Assembly: GCF_011074885.1 (NCBI RefSeq)
Contig: NC_054684.1
Coordinates: 521,001-585,000 of the forward strand
Source of the DNA: Brettanomyces bruxellensis
Taxonomy: Eukaryota; Ascomycota; Pichiomycetes; Pichiales; Pichiaceae
Direction of reading: 5' to 3'
Length of the DNA stretch: 64,000 bases
The notes below the pieces were generated by a model. That model saw nothing but the letters and a program-made list of their open reading frames with translations. It was not told the origin of the DNA and did not search any database. Both the position numbers and the translations under genes were made by a program. Positions 11,801-20,883 of this stretch are shown here, one piece after another. How positions within the stretch are numbered: position 1 is the stretch's first letter; every line of letters starts with the position of its first letter.

Positions 11801-12732
11801 CGAAAAGGCGAATATCGACTAAATTTTACATCCTATTAAACGTTTTGGAATGGTCGGGGTTTTCCGACAGATTCCATTGGAATATAGTACAGAAAGAAAT
11901 TACACAGTCGGATTATTATTAAGATTGAAACATAGGGTTCCGTTCACCCTCAATTTTTCCGCAGTCGGTGTCAAAAATAACAATAGAGCATTAAAGATAA
12001 ACGAGCCTGGCATGTAAAGGTAGAATTGGTGGAATTGCTGATCGAACATCGTATGGAGGGGAAAAAGTGAGTCTGGTTAATTGTTGAACGGAAAATACGG
12101 AAAAGTCGAACGGGACAGTCGGGGAAAGCTAAGCGCGCGGAAAGACGGAGATACAGAAATTGACCAACCAACATCATTTTTCACTCTTTTTCATGTACCC
12201 CGCACCACAAAAAATTCCCTTCAAAATAAGTTTACCGAATAGTGGGATACTCAATACACAATATATCTTCTCTATTTTTTCATATGAATGAATGTATGGA
12301 TCATGTGTCCAATCGATAAAAAATTGCCGTGTTTGCTTCGAAAGTTAACCAATGAAATGAGAAGGAGGAATATCGGTGCTCATTTCCGCTTGTCATTTGT
12401 TGGAACAGAAAAGATATGCTTTTATTACGTTTGGAGATCTTTTCCCAATTAACTGCTTTTTTTTTTACTTGAAGCTCGGATATTAACAAATCAAAACCAA
12501 TGGAAGAACCGGGAGCAATATTCAATTAGTAACAGAAGGTAAGCGGGTCCATCATTGTGTATTATGCTCAACACATAACCTTGAGAAAGTGTATCTGGTT
12601 GTGTATAAAATGGGACCGTGCGCCATAACAGTTTGACAAAAAAACAAATGTTACAGGGAGTGCAATTAATAACATTTATCAAATTTGTTAACCATTCCTC
12701 AGAATACAATATACCAATTAAAAGAAAACAAA
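8830..12732. other. 3.9-kb gene-free stretch upstream of formate dehydrogenase
   Basis: No supported gene. Minus-strand frames at 8966-9343 and 10035-10241 are short, Ile/Leu/Phe-rich and without motifs. A decayed solo-LTR fragment sits at 11285-11360. The last kilobase presumably holds the formate dehydrogenase promoter, but I see no diagnostic element there. Confidence 0.5.
11285..11360 (-). repeat. Decayed fragment of the 260-bp solo-LTR family
   Basis: The stretch ACACATGCTTGGATACCT and the following TTTCTTAGGTATAAAGGAAG align with the internal part of the 47.5-kb copy (GCACATGTTTAAATACCT, TTTTCTTGGGCATAAACAAG). The ends are not recognisable. It is the oldest-looking relic of this family in the window, in the same orientation as the 47.5-kb copy. 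Confidence 0.5.
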
Positions 12733-13818
12733 ATGAAGTTCGTCATTGTCCTCTACGATGCAAATGAACATGCCAAAGATGAGCCAAAATTGTACGGTTG
12801 CACTGAAAATGCTTTGGGCATCAAGGACGAACTAGAAAAACAAGGACATGAAGTGATTGTTACTTCTGATAAGGAAGGCGAGAATTCAGAATTCGAAAAG
12901 AACTTGCCTGATGCAGATATAGTGATTACTACTCCATTCCACCCTGCATATCTTACCTCAAAGCGTATTGACAAAGCCAAGAAGCTCAAGCTTATCATTG
13001 TTGCTGGTGTTGGATCGGATCACATTGACTTAGACTACATCAATAAGAACAAGCTCAAAATTTCTGTTCTGGAAGTTACCGGATCTAATGTCGTCTCAGT
13101 GGCGGAGCATGTGATTATGACAATGCTTGTTTTGGTGAGAAACTTTGTTCCTGCCCATGAACAAGCAATCAATGGTGAATGGGATGTTGCCGCAATCGCC
13201 AAGGATGCTTATGATATTGAGGGAAAGACAATTGCCACAATTGGTGCTGGTAGAATTGGCTACAGAGTCTTGCAGAGACTTGTGGCCTTCAACCCTAAGG
13301 AGTTGTTGTATTATGACTACAATCCTTTACCAGCAGAGGCAGAGAAAGCTGTTGGTGCAAAGAGAGTTCTTGATCTGAAAGATTTAGTTTCTCAGGCTGA
13401 TATTGTGACCGTGAACTGTCCTTTGCACGCAGGAACTCAAGGAATGATCAACAAAGAACTTTTGAAACACTTCAAGAAGGGAGCATGGTTGGTTAACACG
13501 GCTCGTGGCCGCATCTGTGTTGCCGAGGATGTTGCTGAAGCTGTGAAAAATGGTCAGCTTAGAGGTTATGGTGGTGATGTGTGGTACCCACAGCCAGCAC
13601 CTAAGGATCATCCATGGAGATCATTTAGAAACAAGTATGGTGCTGGAAATGCCATGGTTCCGCACTATTCTGGTACAGTTCTTGACGCCCAGATAAGATA
13701 TGCTGAGGGTACAAGAAACATAATTCATTCCTTCCTTTCTGGAAAGCTTGATTATAGACCACAAGATGTCATCTTACTTGATGGTGAGTACCAGACAAAG
13801 TCTTATGGAAAGCATTAA
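12733..13818 (+). CDS. FDH1: NAD-dependent formate dehydrogenase
   Basis: Oxidises formate to CO2 while reducing NAD+, in the cytosol of yeasts. Starting at 12733 gives 361 residues and places the catalytic residues at the numbering of the well-studied Candida boidinii enzyme: N119, R258 (in NTARGR) and H311 (in VPHYSG). The Rossmann motif [10 protein letters not shown] is at 171-180, and D195, which selects NAD over NADP, is present. The more upstream ATG at 12685 would add 16 residues with no counterpart. It is convergent with the ribonucleotide reductase gene, with 432 bp between the two stop codons. In methylotrophic yeasts the enzyme ends methanol oxidation; in others it detoxifies formate and yields NADH. 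The neighbour makes a formate link with anaerobic ribonucleotide reduction worth considering. All key residues are intact. Confidence 0.95.
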   Translation: MKFVIVLYDANEHAKDEPKLYGCTENALGIKDELEKQGHEVIVTSDKEGENSEFEKNLPDADIVITTPFHPAYLTSKRIDKAKKLKLIIVAGVGSDHIDLDYINKNKLKISVLEVTGSNVVSVAEHVIMTMLVLVRNFVPAHEQAINGEWDVAAIAKDAYDIEGKTIATIGAGRIGYRVLQRLVAFNPKELLYYDYNPLPAEAEKAVGAKRVLDLKDLVSQADIVTVNCPLHAGTQGMINKELLKHFKKGAWLVNTARGRICVAEDVAEAVKNGQLRGYGGDVWYPQPAPKDHPWRSFRNKYGAGNAMVPHYSGTVLDAQIRYAEGTRNIIHSFLSGKLDYRPQDVILLDGEYQTKSYGKH

Positions 13819-14250
13819 GTTTATAGTTGAAGAAAAGTAACGCTGAATATATGTGCTTGTGTCATATAATAGTACGAATGCTTTATGTAACTTTGAGAAA
13901 GTGTTTTTGTATCGCTAAAGAATTCAAACGGTCGAAAAAATGCCCAAGTTTACCACATTTGAGAAGTTTACTTTTTTCGGATATCGCCTACTACGCGTGT
14001 AGTTCAAATAGTTTATTCACTTTGCTTAATCCTAACACCAAAGCTACAATTTTTTTGGTTAAACAAAAATAAAATTAATTGGGGGGGGGGGGGAAAAAAA
14101 AAAAATTCGATAAAATTAAATTTAGAAAAGAAAAGAATCATAACTAGAACCGATGCGAAAGCGTAAAACGCAATAGGAATAAAAAAAGAAATGAAATATA
14201 AAAAGCACCAACGAAACGACCAAATAAAAACAGATCCAAACCCAACGTAC
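13819..14250. other. Convergent 3' intergenic region with a G13-A12 homopolymer junction
   Basis: Between the stop codons of formate dehydrogenase and the ribonucleotide reductase there is no gene. A run of 13 G (14081-14093) joins directly to 12 A (14094-14105). Such runs are mutable and error-prone in sequencing. The region should hold both transcript terminators. Confidence 0.6.
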
Positions 14251-16757
14251 TTAAACAAGCACTGCCTGCTTTTCAGCAGTAACATCAATTTCCTCGATCT
14301 TCTTCCTCTTGACATCAAACTGCTCCTCAGTATCTTCCATATGGGATGGTAATCCTCAGAAAGGATCGTATTACCCTTACGGAACTTCTGAAGCTTCAAG
14401 TTGCCACCAGAAAGCTTCTTGCACTGGACAAGATCTTCAAGATCAACCAATCCAGGGACAACGGTGGTTCTAAATTGATATGGAACACCCGAGTTCTTAA
14501 TCATCTCGATACTGCGCTTAAGGACTTCAGGTTTGACATATTTTCCTGCTATTTCCTTGTATCTATCAAGAGAGCCTTTGATATCCATTGCAATGTAGTC
14601 AATCAAATGCTCATTGAAGATTTTCTCAAGCACTTGTGGGTTTGTTCCATTTGTGTCCAACTTGACGCTGATACCACTCTTCTTTAGTAATCTCAAGAAA
14701 GGAATTAGACCACGCTGAATAGTTGGTTCACCACCAGATATAACAAGATTTTTGTGCTTTGAATTCTCAACATAATCAAAGACATTTTCAATTGGGATTA
14801 ATGGAGATTCTCCCCTAACGACTGGTCCGTTCTGACACCATGGACATGCCAAATTACAAGTTGAGGTAAACATAATGGATGCCATTTTACCAGGGTAATC
14901 AATTAAAGTCTGCTTCATGAAACCTCCAATAGCGAGTTTTTTCTGGTCGTATGTTTTCCTTTTCTTGAACTCATTCTTTTTTCCAATGTTCCAGTCTTTT
15001 GTTGGCCTATAGTATCCAACAATTCGAGAGTAGACAAGTGTATGCTCGTCACACTTTGGACAAATAGGAACTTCTCCCACAATGTAACCGTGATTGCTGC
15101 AAATGCTGAAAGTTGGCGTCAAAGTGATATATGGGATTCTGAAATTCGTGGTGATCATTTTAACTAATTTCTTTGCTTCATCACCAGACGTTAACTTTTC
15201 ACCCAAAAATGTGTGGAAAACAGTACCACCGGTATAAGTACACTGTAGACTTTCCTGGTGATCGGCAGCCATCAAAACATCATCAGTGTAATTAACTGGA
15301 AGCATAGTGGAGTTTGTGTAGAAAACGGGAATATCATCGGTCTTGAAAATTTTCCTGTCATTACGTGCAAGACTATAGCATGCACCTTCTGCTGGTGTAG
15401 CTTCCAAATTGAATAAATGTCCAGTTTCCTGTTGGAAAGCTTCCAAACGCACCTTAATGAATTCAAGCACTTCAATAGCAAATGGCTTATCGTTGGCAAT
15501 ACCATGACCCAAAAGAGTTAGCATAGCTTCATTCATTCCAATGACACCTATTGTGTTGAAATGGTTTGCCCAGTAAGAACCTGTTTTCTCGTAGACGGAG
15601 CGAAGATAATGGGTAGCATAAGGAAATAGACTCATGTTAGAATCAACAACTTTTCTCTTAGTCTCAAGACAATCCTTGGCAACCTGCAATGTATCATCCA
15701 ACATTTCATGAAATTTCTTGATATTACCATCACTACGATGGGCAAGATTTGGGAGGTTAATAGTGACGACACCCAAAGAACCTGTCAATGGCATAGAACT
15801 AAACAATCCACCACGACTCCGAAGCTTACTGATATCGAGACGAAGCCTGCAGCACATGGATCTGAAATCGGATGGATCTAAGTCACTGTTGATAAAATTG
15901 GCAAAATATGGAACACCGTACTTTGCTGTCATTTGCCAAACGGGCTTCATTCTTGGCGCATCCCAATCAAATCCCTCATAAAGATTGTACGTAGGAATAG
16001 GAAACGAGAATATATTTCCATTTCCATCTCCTCCATACATGACCTGACAGAAAGCTTTATTGAACATGTCCATCTCCTCCTGAAAATCATCATAGACCCA
16101 ACTTTCATGATACTTTCCTCCAATGATAACAGGATGACCTTTCAATGTTGGGGGACAAACCAAATCCATTGAGACATTTGTAAATGGTGCTTGGAAACCG
16201 GATCTTGTAGGAATATTAAGCGAATAGATAAAGTTTTCAACCGCTTTGTAGACTTGCTCGTAATCCAAATGATCATATCTGATAAATGGTGCAAAATAAG
16301 TGTCAACATTTGAGAGAGCTTGTGCACCAGCAAGCTCACCTTGAAGGGTGAAAAGAAAGTTGACAGCTTGATTCAAGGCAGCTGAAAAGTGCTTTGGTGG
16401 CTTTGCCTGAATTTTGTTTTCAACACCTCCAAAACCTTGGGTGAGTAAATCTTCAAGACTCCAACCCGCACAGTAGGCGCTTAGATATCCAAGATCATGA
16501 ATATGGAATCTGTTTTCCTTGAAGTACTGCTGCACCTTATCGCTGTAAACGCTCAACCAATAGTCTTTAATGACATTGTTTGAAATATACTGCATAAGAC
16601 CCTGAAGAGAATAAGTGGAGTTAGCATTTTCCTGTGCTTTCCACGTCTTCTTTTCCAAGTACTTACGCACAAGGTCTGCATCTGATTCAGGTTTACTTTT
16701 TAGTTCACCTTGCTTGCTTGTAATCGAGGCAAGAATAGTTGCAAGTGTTGCTGACAT
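14251..16757 (-). CDS. nrdD-nrdG: Class III anaerobic ribonucleotide reductase fused to its radical-SAM activase (NrdD-NrdG)
   Basis: Residues 1-602 are NrdD, the oxygen-sensitive glycyl-radical enzyme reducing ribonucleotides to deoxyribonucleotides. Seen: RSMCCRLRLD with candidate thiyl cysteines C302/C303, a Cys-rich metal site (C553, C566, C569), and the radical-bearing glycine in SRIVGYYRP (G581) followed by the usual WN.GK..EF tail. Residues from about 610 are NrdG: CNLACPWC gives the CX3CX2C iron-sulfur motif (C634, C638, C641), SGGEPT the SAM-binding GGEP (675-678), then KLDTNGT and YIAMDIK. No N-terminal ATP-cone is visible. In bacteria these are normally two genes. The frame breaks near 14341-14346: after EDYHP (801-805) the natural end continues one base out of register as a 29-residue acidic tail ending at 14251. 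Without the shift the frame reads non-coding DNA to 14013. The shift may be an assembly indel or real; both catalytic domains precede it. Bacterial origin by transfer is inferred. Confidence 0.93.
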
Positions 16758-17251
16758 ATTTGTTTTTATATACGTAGAGTGTTAAAGATAACCTATATTG
16801 ACGTGTAATTGAAAGAATGGAATATAAATTTGTCTCAAGTCTTATATAAATTTTTAAGAAATGAGGGAAACCGTCTCCTTTTATGCTTAGAACTTTGCGC
16901 TCTTCAGTTTCACGGGACGGGGATAGTTTCTAGACTGCACATTTTCCCGATTAATGGGCAAGCTTACGCGTCTGTATTCCGGAGCACTGATTCACGCGTA
17001 AGTTTTGGCGTCTTTTAACTAAGCACGCGTTTCGTGGTCCTTCTTCTTTTGGATAATTTATTCTTGAAATTTGTTTACATTTAATCCATTCGTAACTCCT
17101 ATAAATGTGCCCGACAAAACACAATGGCAGGATTTATGAGTTCGGTACTTTCGCCGAAGTTTTCCAAAATTCAAACAATACAATTTGGAAAAAATTGATG
17201 ACAAAAAAATTTGAGGGCAAGATTTGTTTACTTTTTACTTTCGGCCTTTGA

Positions 17252-17258
17252 TATACGA
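17252..17258 (-). promoter_or_regulatory. Upc2-like sterol/hypoxia element upstream of nrdD-nrdG
   Basis: Read on the gene's strand this is TCGTATA, the core bound by S. cerevisiae Upc2/Ecm22. Upc2 induces sterol and anaerobic genes when oxygen is low. It is one 7-base match in about 600 bp, so chance is possible. It matters because the downstream enzyme only works without oxygen. Confidence 0.3.
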
Positions 17259-18758
17259 GTATTTAACAATACGTGGAAGGGCTGGTATAATATTATTTTC
17301 TACATAAACCAGCCACAAAACCGTCCCAGAATAAACGTATGAACGGGTATGAAGCTCAGGACAGAGGAGATTTGATGTCAGTTGTGTGAATATCAGAAGA
17401 AAGCGGTTGTTTATTGTGGTTGCTTAAGGAAGTACAATCATGCTTCATTCTTTATTGTTGTTTCATTTGAATTCTATTATGGAAATGTTCTCATTTTAAT
17501 CCAAAGATCATGAAGATAATTCAAATGCATAGCAAGGGACACAAAAATAGAATAAGAACTAAACTGTACTATGCCCTGTTGTGAGCTTGTTAACTGACGG
17601 CAATTATATTCTCCGTCTGTTCGATCTTGCAAAGAAATGTACAAATTTTTTCTGCCATCAGATTCGGAGATTTTTAGAATTTGTGGATACTTCAGTCTCA
17701 ACTTATGAATAAATTCATATTGCTATTTAGATAAAATCCCATCCTCTCCGTTAGCGAAGATAAAAGCTCGAGCATTTAAATTCGGCGATACACTTCGGTA
17801 ATTGAAACAATTTTTTTTAATGTGTAATCCACTATTTGAAACACCTCTGTGTCTAATGTTAAGGTTTACATGAAGGTCAACATTTACTTGGTTTTCAGTG
17901 TGATGCGGTTTAATAAGAAACAATATCAAAATTAATTTTTTCCCGATCCTTGTGAATGTTCTTTGAAGCTTATTAAGTGAGACCATCTGTAATTTGAGAA
18001 GCTTTCACCTTTGGGTTGTTTATAAGGAACGTGTGCTTTAAAAAATTAGCAGTTAATTGATCCCTAGATCGCGATATATTTCTCGGGAATAATACATTCG
18101 AAGCTCCCATCCACCGGCACTCGTCCTTTATATCATATAATAAATTCATTTCTCGTCACATCAGGATTGTCAGGTATTTACGAGAATGTGAAGGTTTAGC
18201 ATGTCCTCCGAAATTGGACCAAGGAATTCTACAATAAAACTTCGTAAACCTTAAATAAGCAATTAAATCATCTCGTCTTTACTTTTTGGGCTTTTATTGA
18301 TTGAAGAGTAATTACCAATACACATTCGGGCAGACTAAATATTGCTTCACTTTCGCCTGAATTTTGCTCACAGCAAGCGACTCTTTAAAATTGCCATAAG
18401 GACTCCAAAAGTTTCACAATTCTGGCAGCAGAGATTGTTTTAAGAAAAATAAAAGAAAATCCTATAAGTTTAAAATGTTTTTTTGAGTAAGACTATCTGG
18501 CATTTTAGCACAACGTGTATTACGGTAGCGTTAACTACATAAATACAACTCAAGAGGGAAAAAGTATGCGCATAATCGTGACATTTCATATCCTTTTTCA
18601 CAATTAATTTTCATCCTCTTTACCTGTGCCAGATTTCGATCAAGAATACCATATTGCTTCAAAATTCACTCTTTCATCACTTGATACACTATCTATAAGA
18701 CAAACATGGATGATAGATATATTGAGTGAGCTTATTGTTGGTGGTACTGAATTCACAA

Positions 18759-18995
18759 TGGTAATAACTCAGTCGATAGTCGCGTTCATATAAAACTTCC
18801 TCACCTTGTTTTATGACCAAGAAATCATCACTCTTAAGGATTAAAGGTATTTATTTAGGCAGGCATGTGCATTTTCCTTTTTTTTTTTTAACTGATCTCT
18901 TTTATACTTTCTTCTTTACCCCTTTTACTTTTCATTTGAAAAAATTTGATATCTTGTCCTACAAAAAGTCGTATTTATATACATACCACTCTGGG
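18759..18995 (+). repeat. Decayed solo LTR, 260-bp family
   Basis: Starts as TGGTAATAACTCAGTCGATA and contains TAAGGATTAAAGGTATTT and GGCATGTGCATTT, shared with the 22.5-, 28.7- and 42.3-kb copies. An internal insertion (ATTTAGGCAG) and an unrecognisable right end show age. Confidence 0.65.
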
Positions 18996-19227
18996 ATGCT
19001 GTGGTCGCAGCACGAACATTGAGCTAATAGTAAGTAGTTCAATGAAATTGCATTTGTCATTACAAGCAACAAATATCACATACACTATTTACAATTTTAA
19101 CAAACCGTAACAAAAGCGTGTTCATTTCTATATGTATTCTAGGAAAATGTTCAAATGAAAACAAAAGACTTCATTTCATATCAAAAACTTGACTGACCGC
19201 ATAAAAAACTTATCATCATTAATTCAG

Positions 19228-20583
19228 TCACAAAAGCAAAAGAGCAGCAGCAGCGGCCATGAGATTGGAACTGTAACCAAATTTAACAGCAGCACCCTCG
19301 TAGGTAGAAACCTCTGCAGCCTCAGAAGCAGTCGATTCTGAAGAAACCGAAGTCGAGACAGCCGGAACGGCAGCAGTGGTTTCAGTTGCTGGTGTGCTCG
19401 AATAAGTAGCCTGAATAGCGGAAGTTTTACTGACTGAAGAGAGAGGACAGTAGGTCGTCAAAATGGTCTTTGTACCATTCTCAGTAGTAGTGAAGGATTT
19501 CACACCTGTAGTAACTGCTGTCTTGGTGCAAACATGGTCGGAACAGGAGGTGATGGTAACAATAGTAGTGACAACATCGGCGGATCCTGAAGCAGCAGCA
19601 GTACTAGCATCAGAAGTGGCCGAGATCGAAGTACTGTTCGAGAAGAGAACGGAATTAGAATAGCTCGAAGTTGCATTCACAGGAACGGTAGCAGCAAGAT
19701 CAGTGCTAGAAGAAGCAACACTTGTAACAGCAGCTGCCGAAGAGTTTGCAGCGGAAGTAAAGTACAAGGTCGAAGATAGCGACGAATCAGCTGAGGTCAC
19801 TGCATCGGAGCTAGTAGCAGAACTCGAAACTGCAGATGTTTCCAAAGCCGAAGATGATTCAGAGGAACTTGTAGATAATGATGTTGTTGCTTCAGTAGTG
19901 GTTTCGGATGAGCTACTAGACGATGACGTAGTTGTCTCCGTAGTAGATTCAGAGGAGCTAGTAGATGAAGCAGCGGATGAAGTAGTAGAAGACGTAGTCG
20001 ATGGCGTAGTTGTGGATGAGGTAGATGAAGTTGTAGATGGAGTAGTAGTGGATGAGGTAGATGAGGTAGATGAAGTAGTAGATGGGGCACTAGTAGAGGA
20101 AGTAGAAGATGGGGTAGTAGTCGTTGATGTTGTCGTTGTCGAGGTGGACGAGGTGGTGGCTGAGGTGGATGTTGTCGACTTCACAGTAGTTGGGACTGTC
20201 GTAGATGAGGAAGAAGTAACAGGGGTAGAGGTCGAAGATTTTGACGAGGTCACTTCAATAGTGATCTTTGGCAAGATTCTAGTTGAATACCATGGAAGTG
20301 CGGTTTCCAACGACTGAATCTCGTCGTACTCTGACTCGGACATGGTGATGAAAAGAGTGGTGAAAGAGTCATCAGTGTAAGTTGCGATTTGAGTAAACAA
20401 TCCAACCAAACCATCAGGGAAACTGACTCCCGGGTTTAACATAAGATACTGGATATAACCATTGATGTTATCTTCAATATCAAGGAAAAGAACCTCCAAA
20501 CTTTCAACCTGTCTGGCATCAAGGTCGGCTAATGCAACACCTGCAAGGGCTGCGAGTGATAATGCTCCAAATCTCATTTCCAA
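19228..20583 (-). CDS. Srp1/Tip1 (TIR/DAN-type) GPI cell-wall mannoprotein
   Basis: Protein of 451 residues: a signal peptide (hydrophobic to about residue 19), then a Srp1/Tip1 domain (about 20-106) whose end LPWYSTRI is diagnostic. About 210 residues of Ser/Thr-rich stalk with repeated PSTTSSTSSTT blocks follow, then one [20 protein letters not shown] domain, and a GPI signal after STYEGAAVKFGYSS. In S. cerevisiae this family includes TIP1 and the TIR and DAN genes, many induced by cold or anaerobiosis. The start could be the first or third codon (both ATG) without effect on the signal peptide. Upstream sequence holds AR1-like hypoxia elements at 20835-20842 and 20872-20879. A wall role is confident; anaerobic induction is inferred. 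Confidence 0.9.
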   Translation of the reverse strand: MEMRFGALSLAALAGVALADLDARQVESLEVLFLDIEDNINGYIQYLMLNPGVSFPDGLVGLFTQIATYTDDSFTTLFITMSESEYDEIQSLETALPWYSTRILPKITIEVTSSKSSTSTPVTSSSSTTVPTTVKSTTSTSATTSSTSTTTTSTTTTPSSTSSTSAPSTTSSTSSTSSTTTPSTTSSTSSTTTPSTTSSTTSSAASSTSSSESTTETTTSSSSSSSETTTEATTSLSTSSSESSSALETSAVSSSATSSDAVTSADSSLSSTLYFTSAANSSAAAVTSVASSSTDLAATVPVNATSSYSNSVLFSNSTSISATSDASTAAASGSADVVTTIVTITSCSDHVCTKTAVTTGVKSFTTTENGTKTILTTYCPLSSVSKTSAIQATYSSTPATETTAAVPAVSTSVSSESTASEAAEVSTYEGAAVKFGYSSNLMAAAAALLLL

Positions 20584-20834
20584 GTTATAAATTCGTGTAA
20601 CCTTATGAACTGTCGTCCTAAAATGAAAATAACATAGTAAAACCTCTACTTAGACCCTGAATTTGAATCCGAAACATCATGAAGATGTAAGTGTATTATA
20701 TATATTCAATTTACGCCTTTACATTTCCGACATGAACGCGATGCATACGAAGTAAGAGATGCATGCATTTTCGGAACGATACGTGCTAAAATGGTCTCTC
20801 ACCTGTATAACCATTGGTGCATTTTTCTCACCTA

Positions 20835-20842
20835 TCGTTTAG
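20835..20842 (+). promoter_or_regulatory. AR1-like anaerobic response element
   Basis: TCGTTTAG matches the AR1 consensus TCGTTYAG found upstream of S. cerevisiae DAN and TIR mannoprotein genes and bound by Upc2. It lies about 252 bp upstream of the Tip1-family start, a sensible promoter distance. Confidence 0.45.
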
Positions 20843-20871
20843 TAAATTGACAAAATTTCTCATTTCTTTGT

Positions 20872-20879
20872 ATAAACGA
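20872..20879 (-). promoter_or_regulatory. Second AR1-like element
   Basis: On the minus strand this reads TCGTTTAT, 7 of 8 bases of AR1, about 30 bp beyond the first site and in the opposite orientation. Two such sites in one promoter make function more likely than one alone. Confidence 0.35.
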
Positions 20880-20883
20880 GTCC

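Larger units (their letters stand above)
16758..19227. other. Upstream region of the anaerobic reductase and gene-free spacer
   Basis: No supported gene. A TATA-like TTTATATAAG on the minus strand lies about 80 bp upstream of the reductase start. A TATACGA (17252-17258), the complement of the Upc2-type core TCGTATA, lies about 495 bp upstream. Small open frames at 16809, 17477 and 17723 lack motifs. A decayed solo LTR occupies about 18759-18995. Confidence 0.45.

Noticed and set aside
14013..14250. C-terminal 80-odd codons of the longest nrdD-nrdG frame
   Set aside because: Phe/Pro/Ile-rich translation of the intergenic region and homopolymer runs. The natural tail is in the neighbouring frame and ends at 14251.
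19703..20317. 204-codon plus-strand frame opposite the Tip1-type gene
   Set aside because: Val/Glu/Asp-rich shadow of the Ser/Thr stalk.
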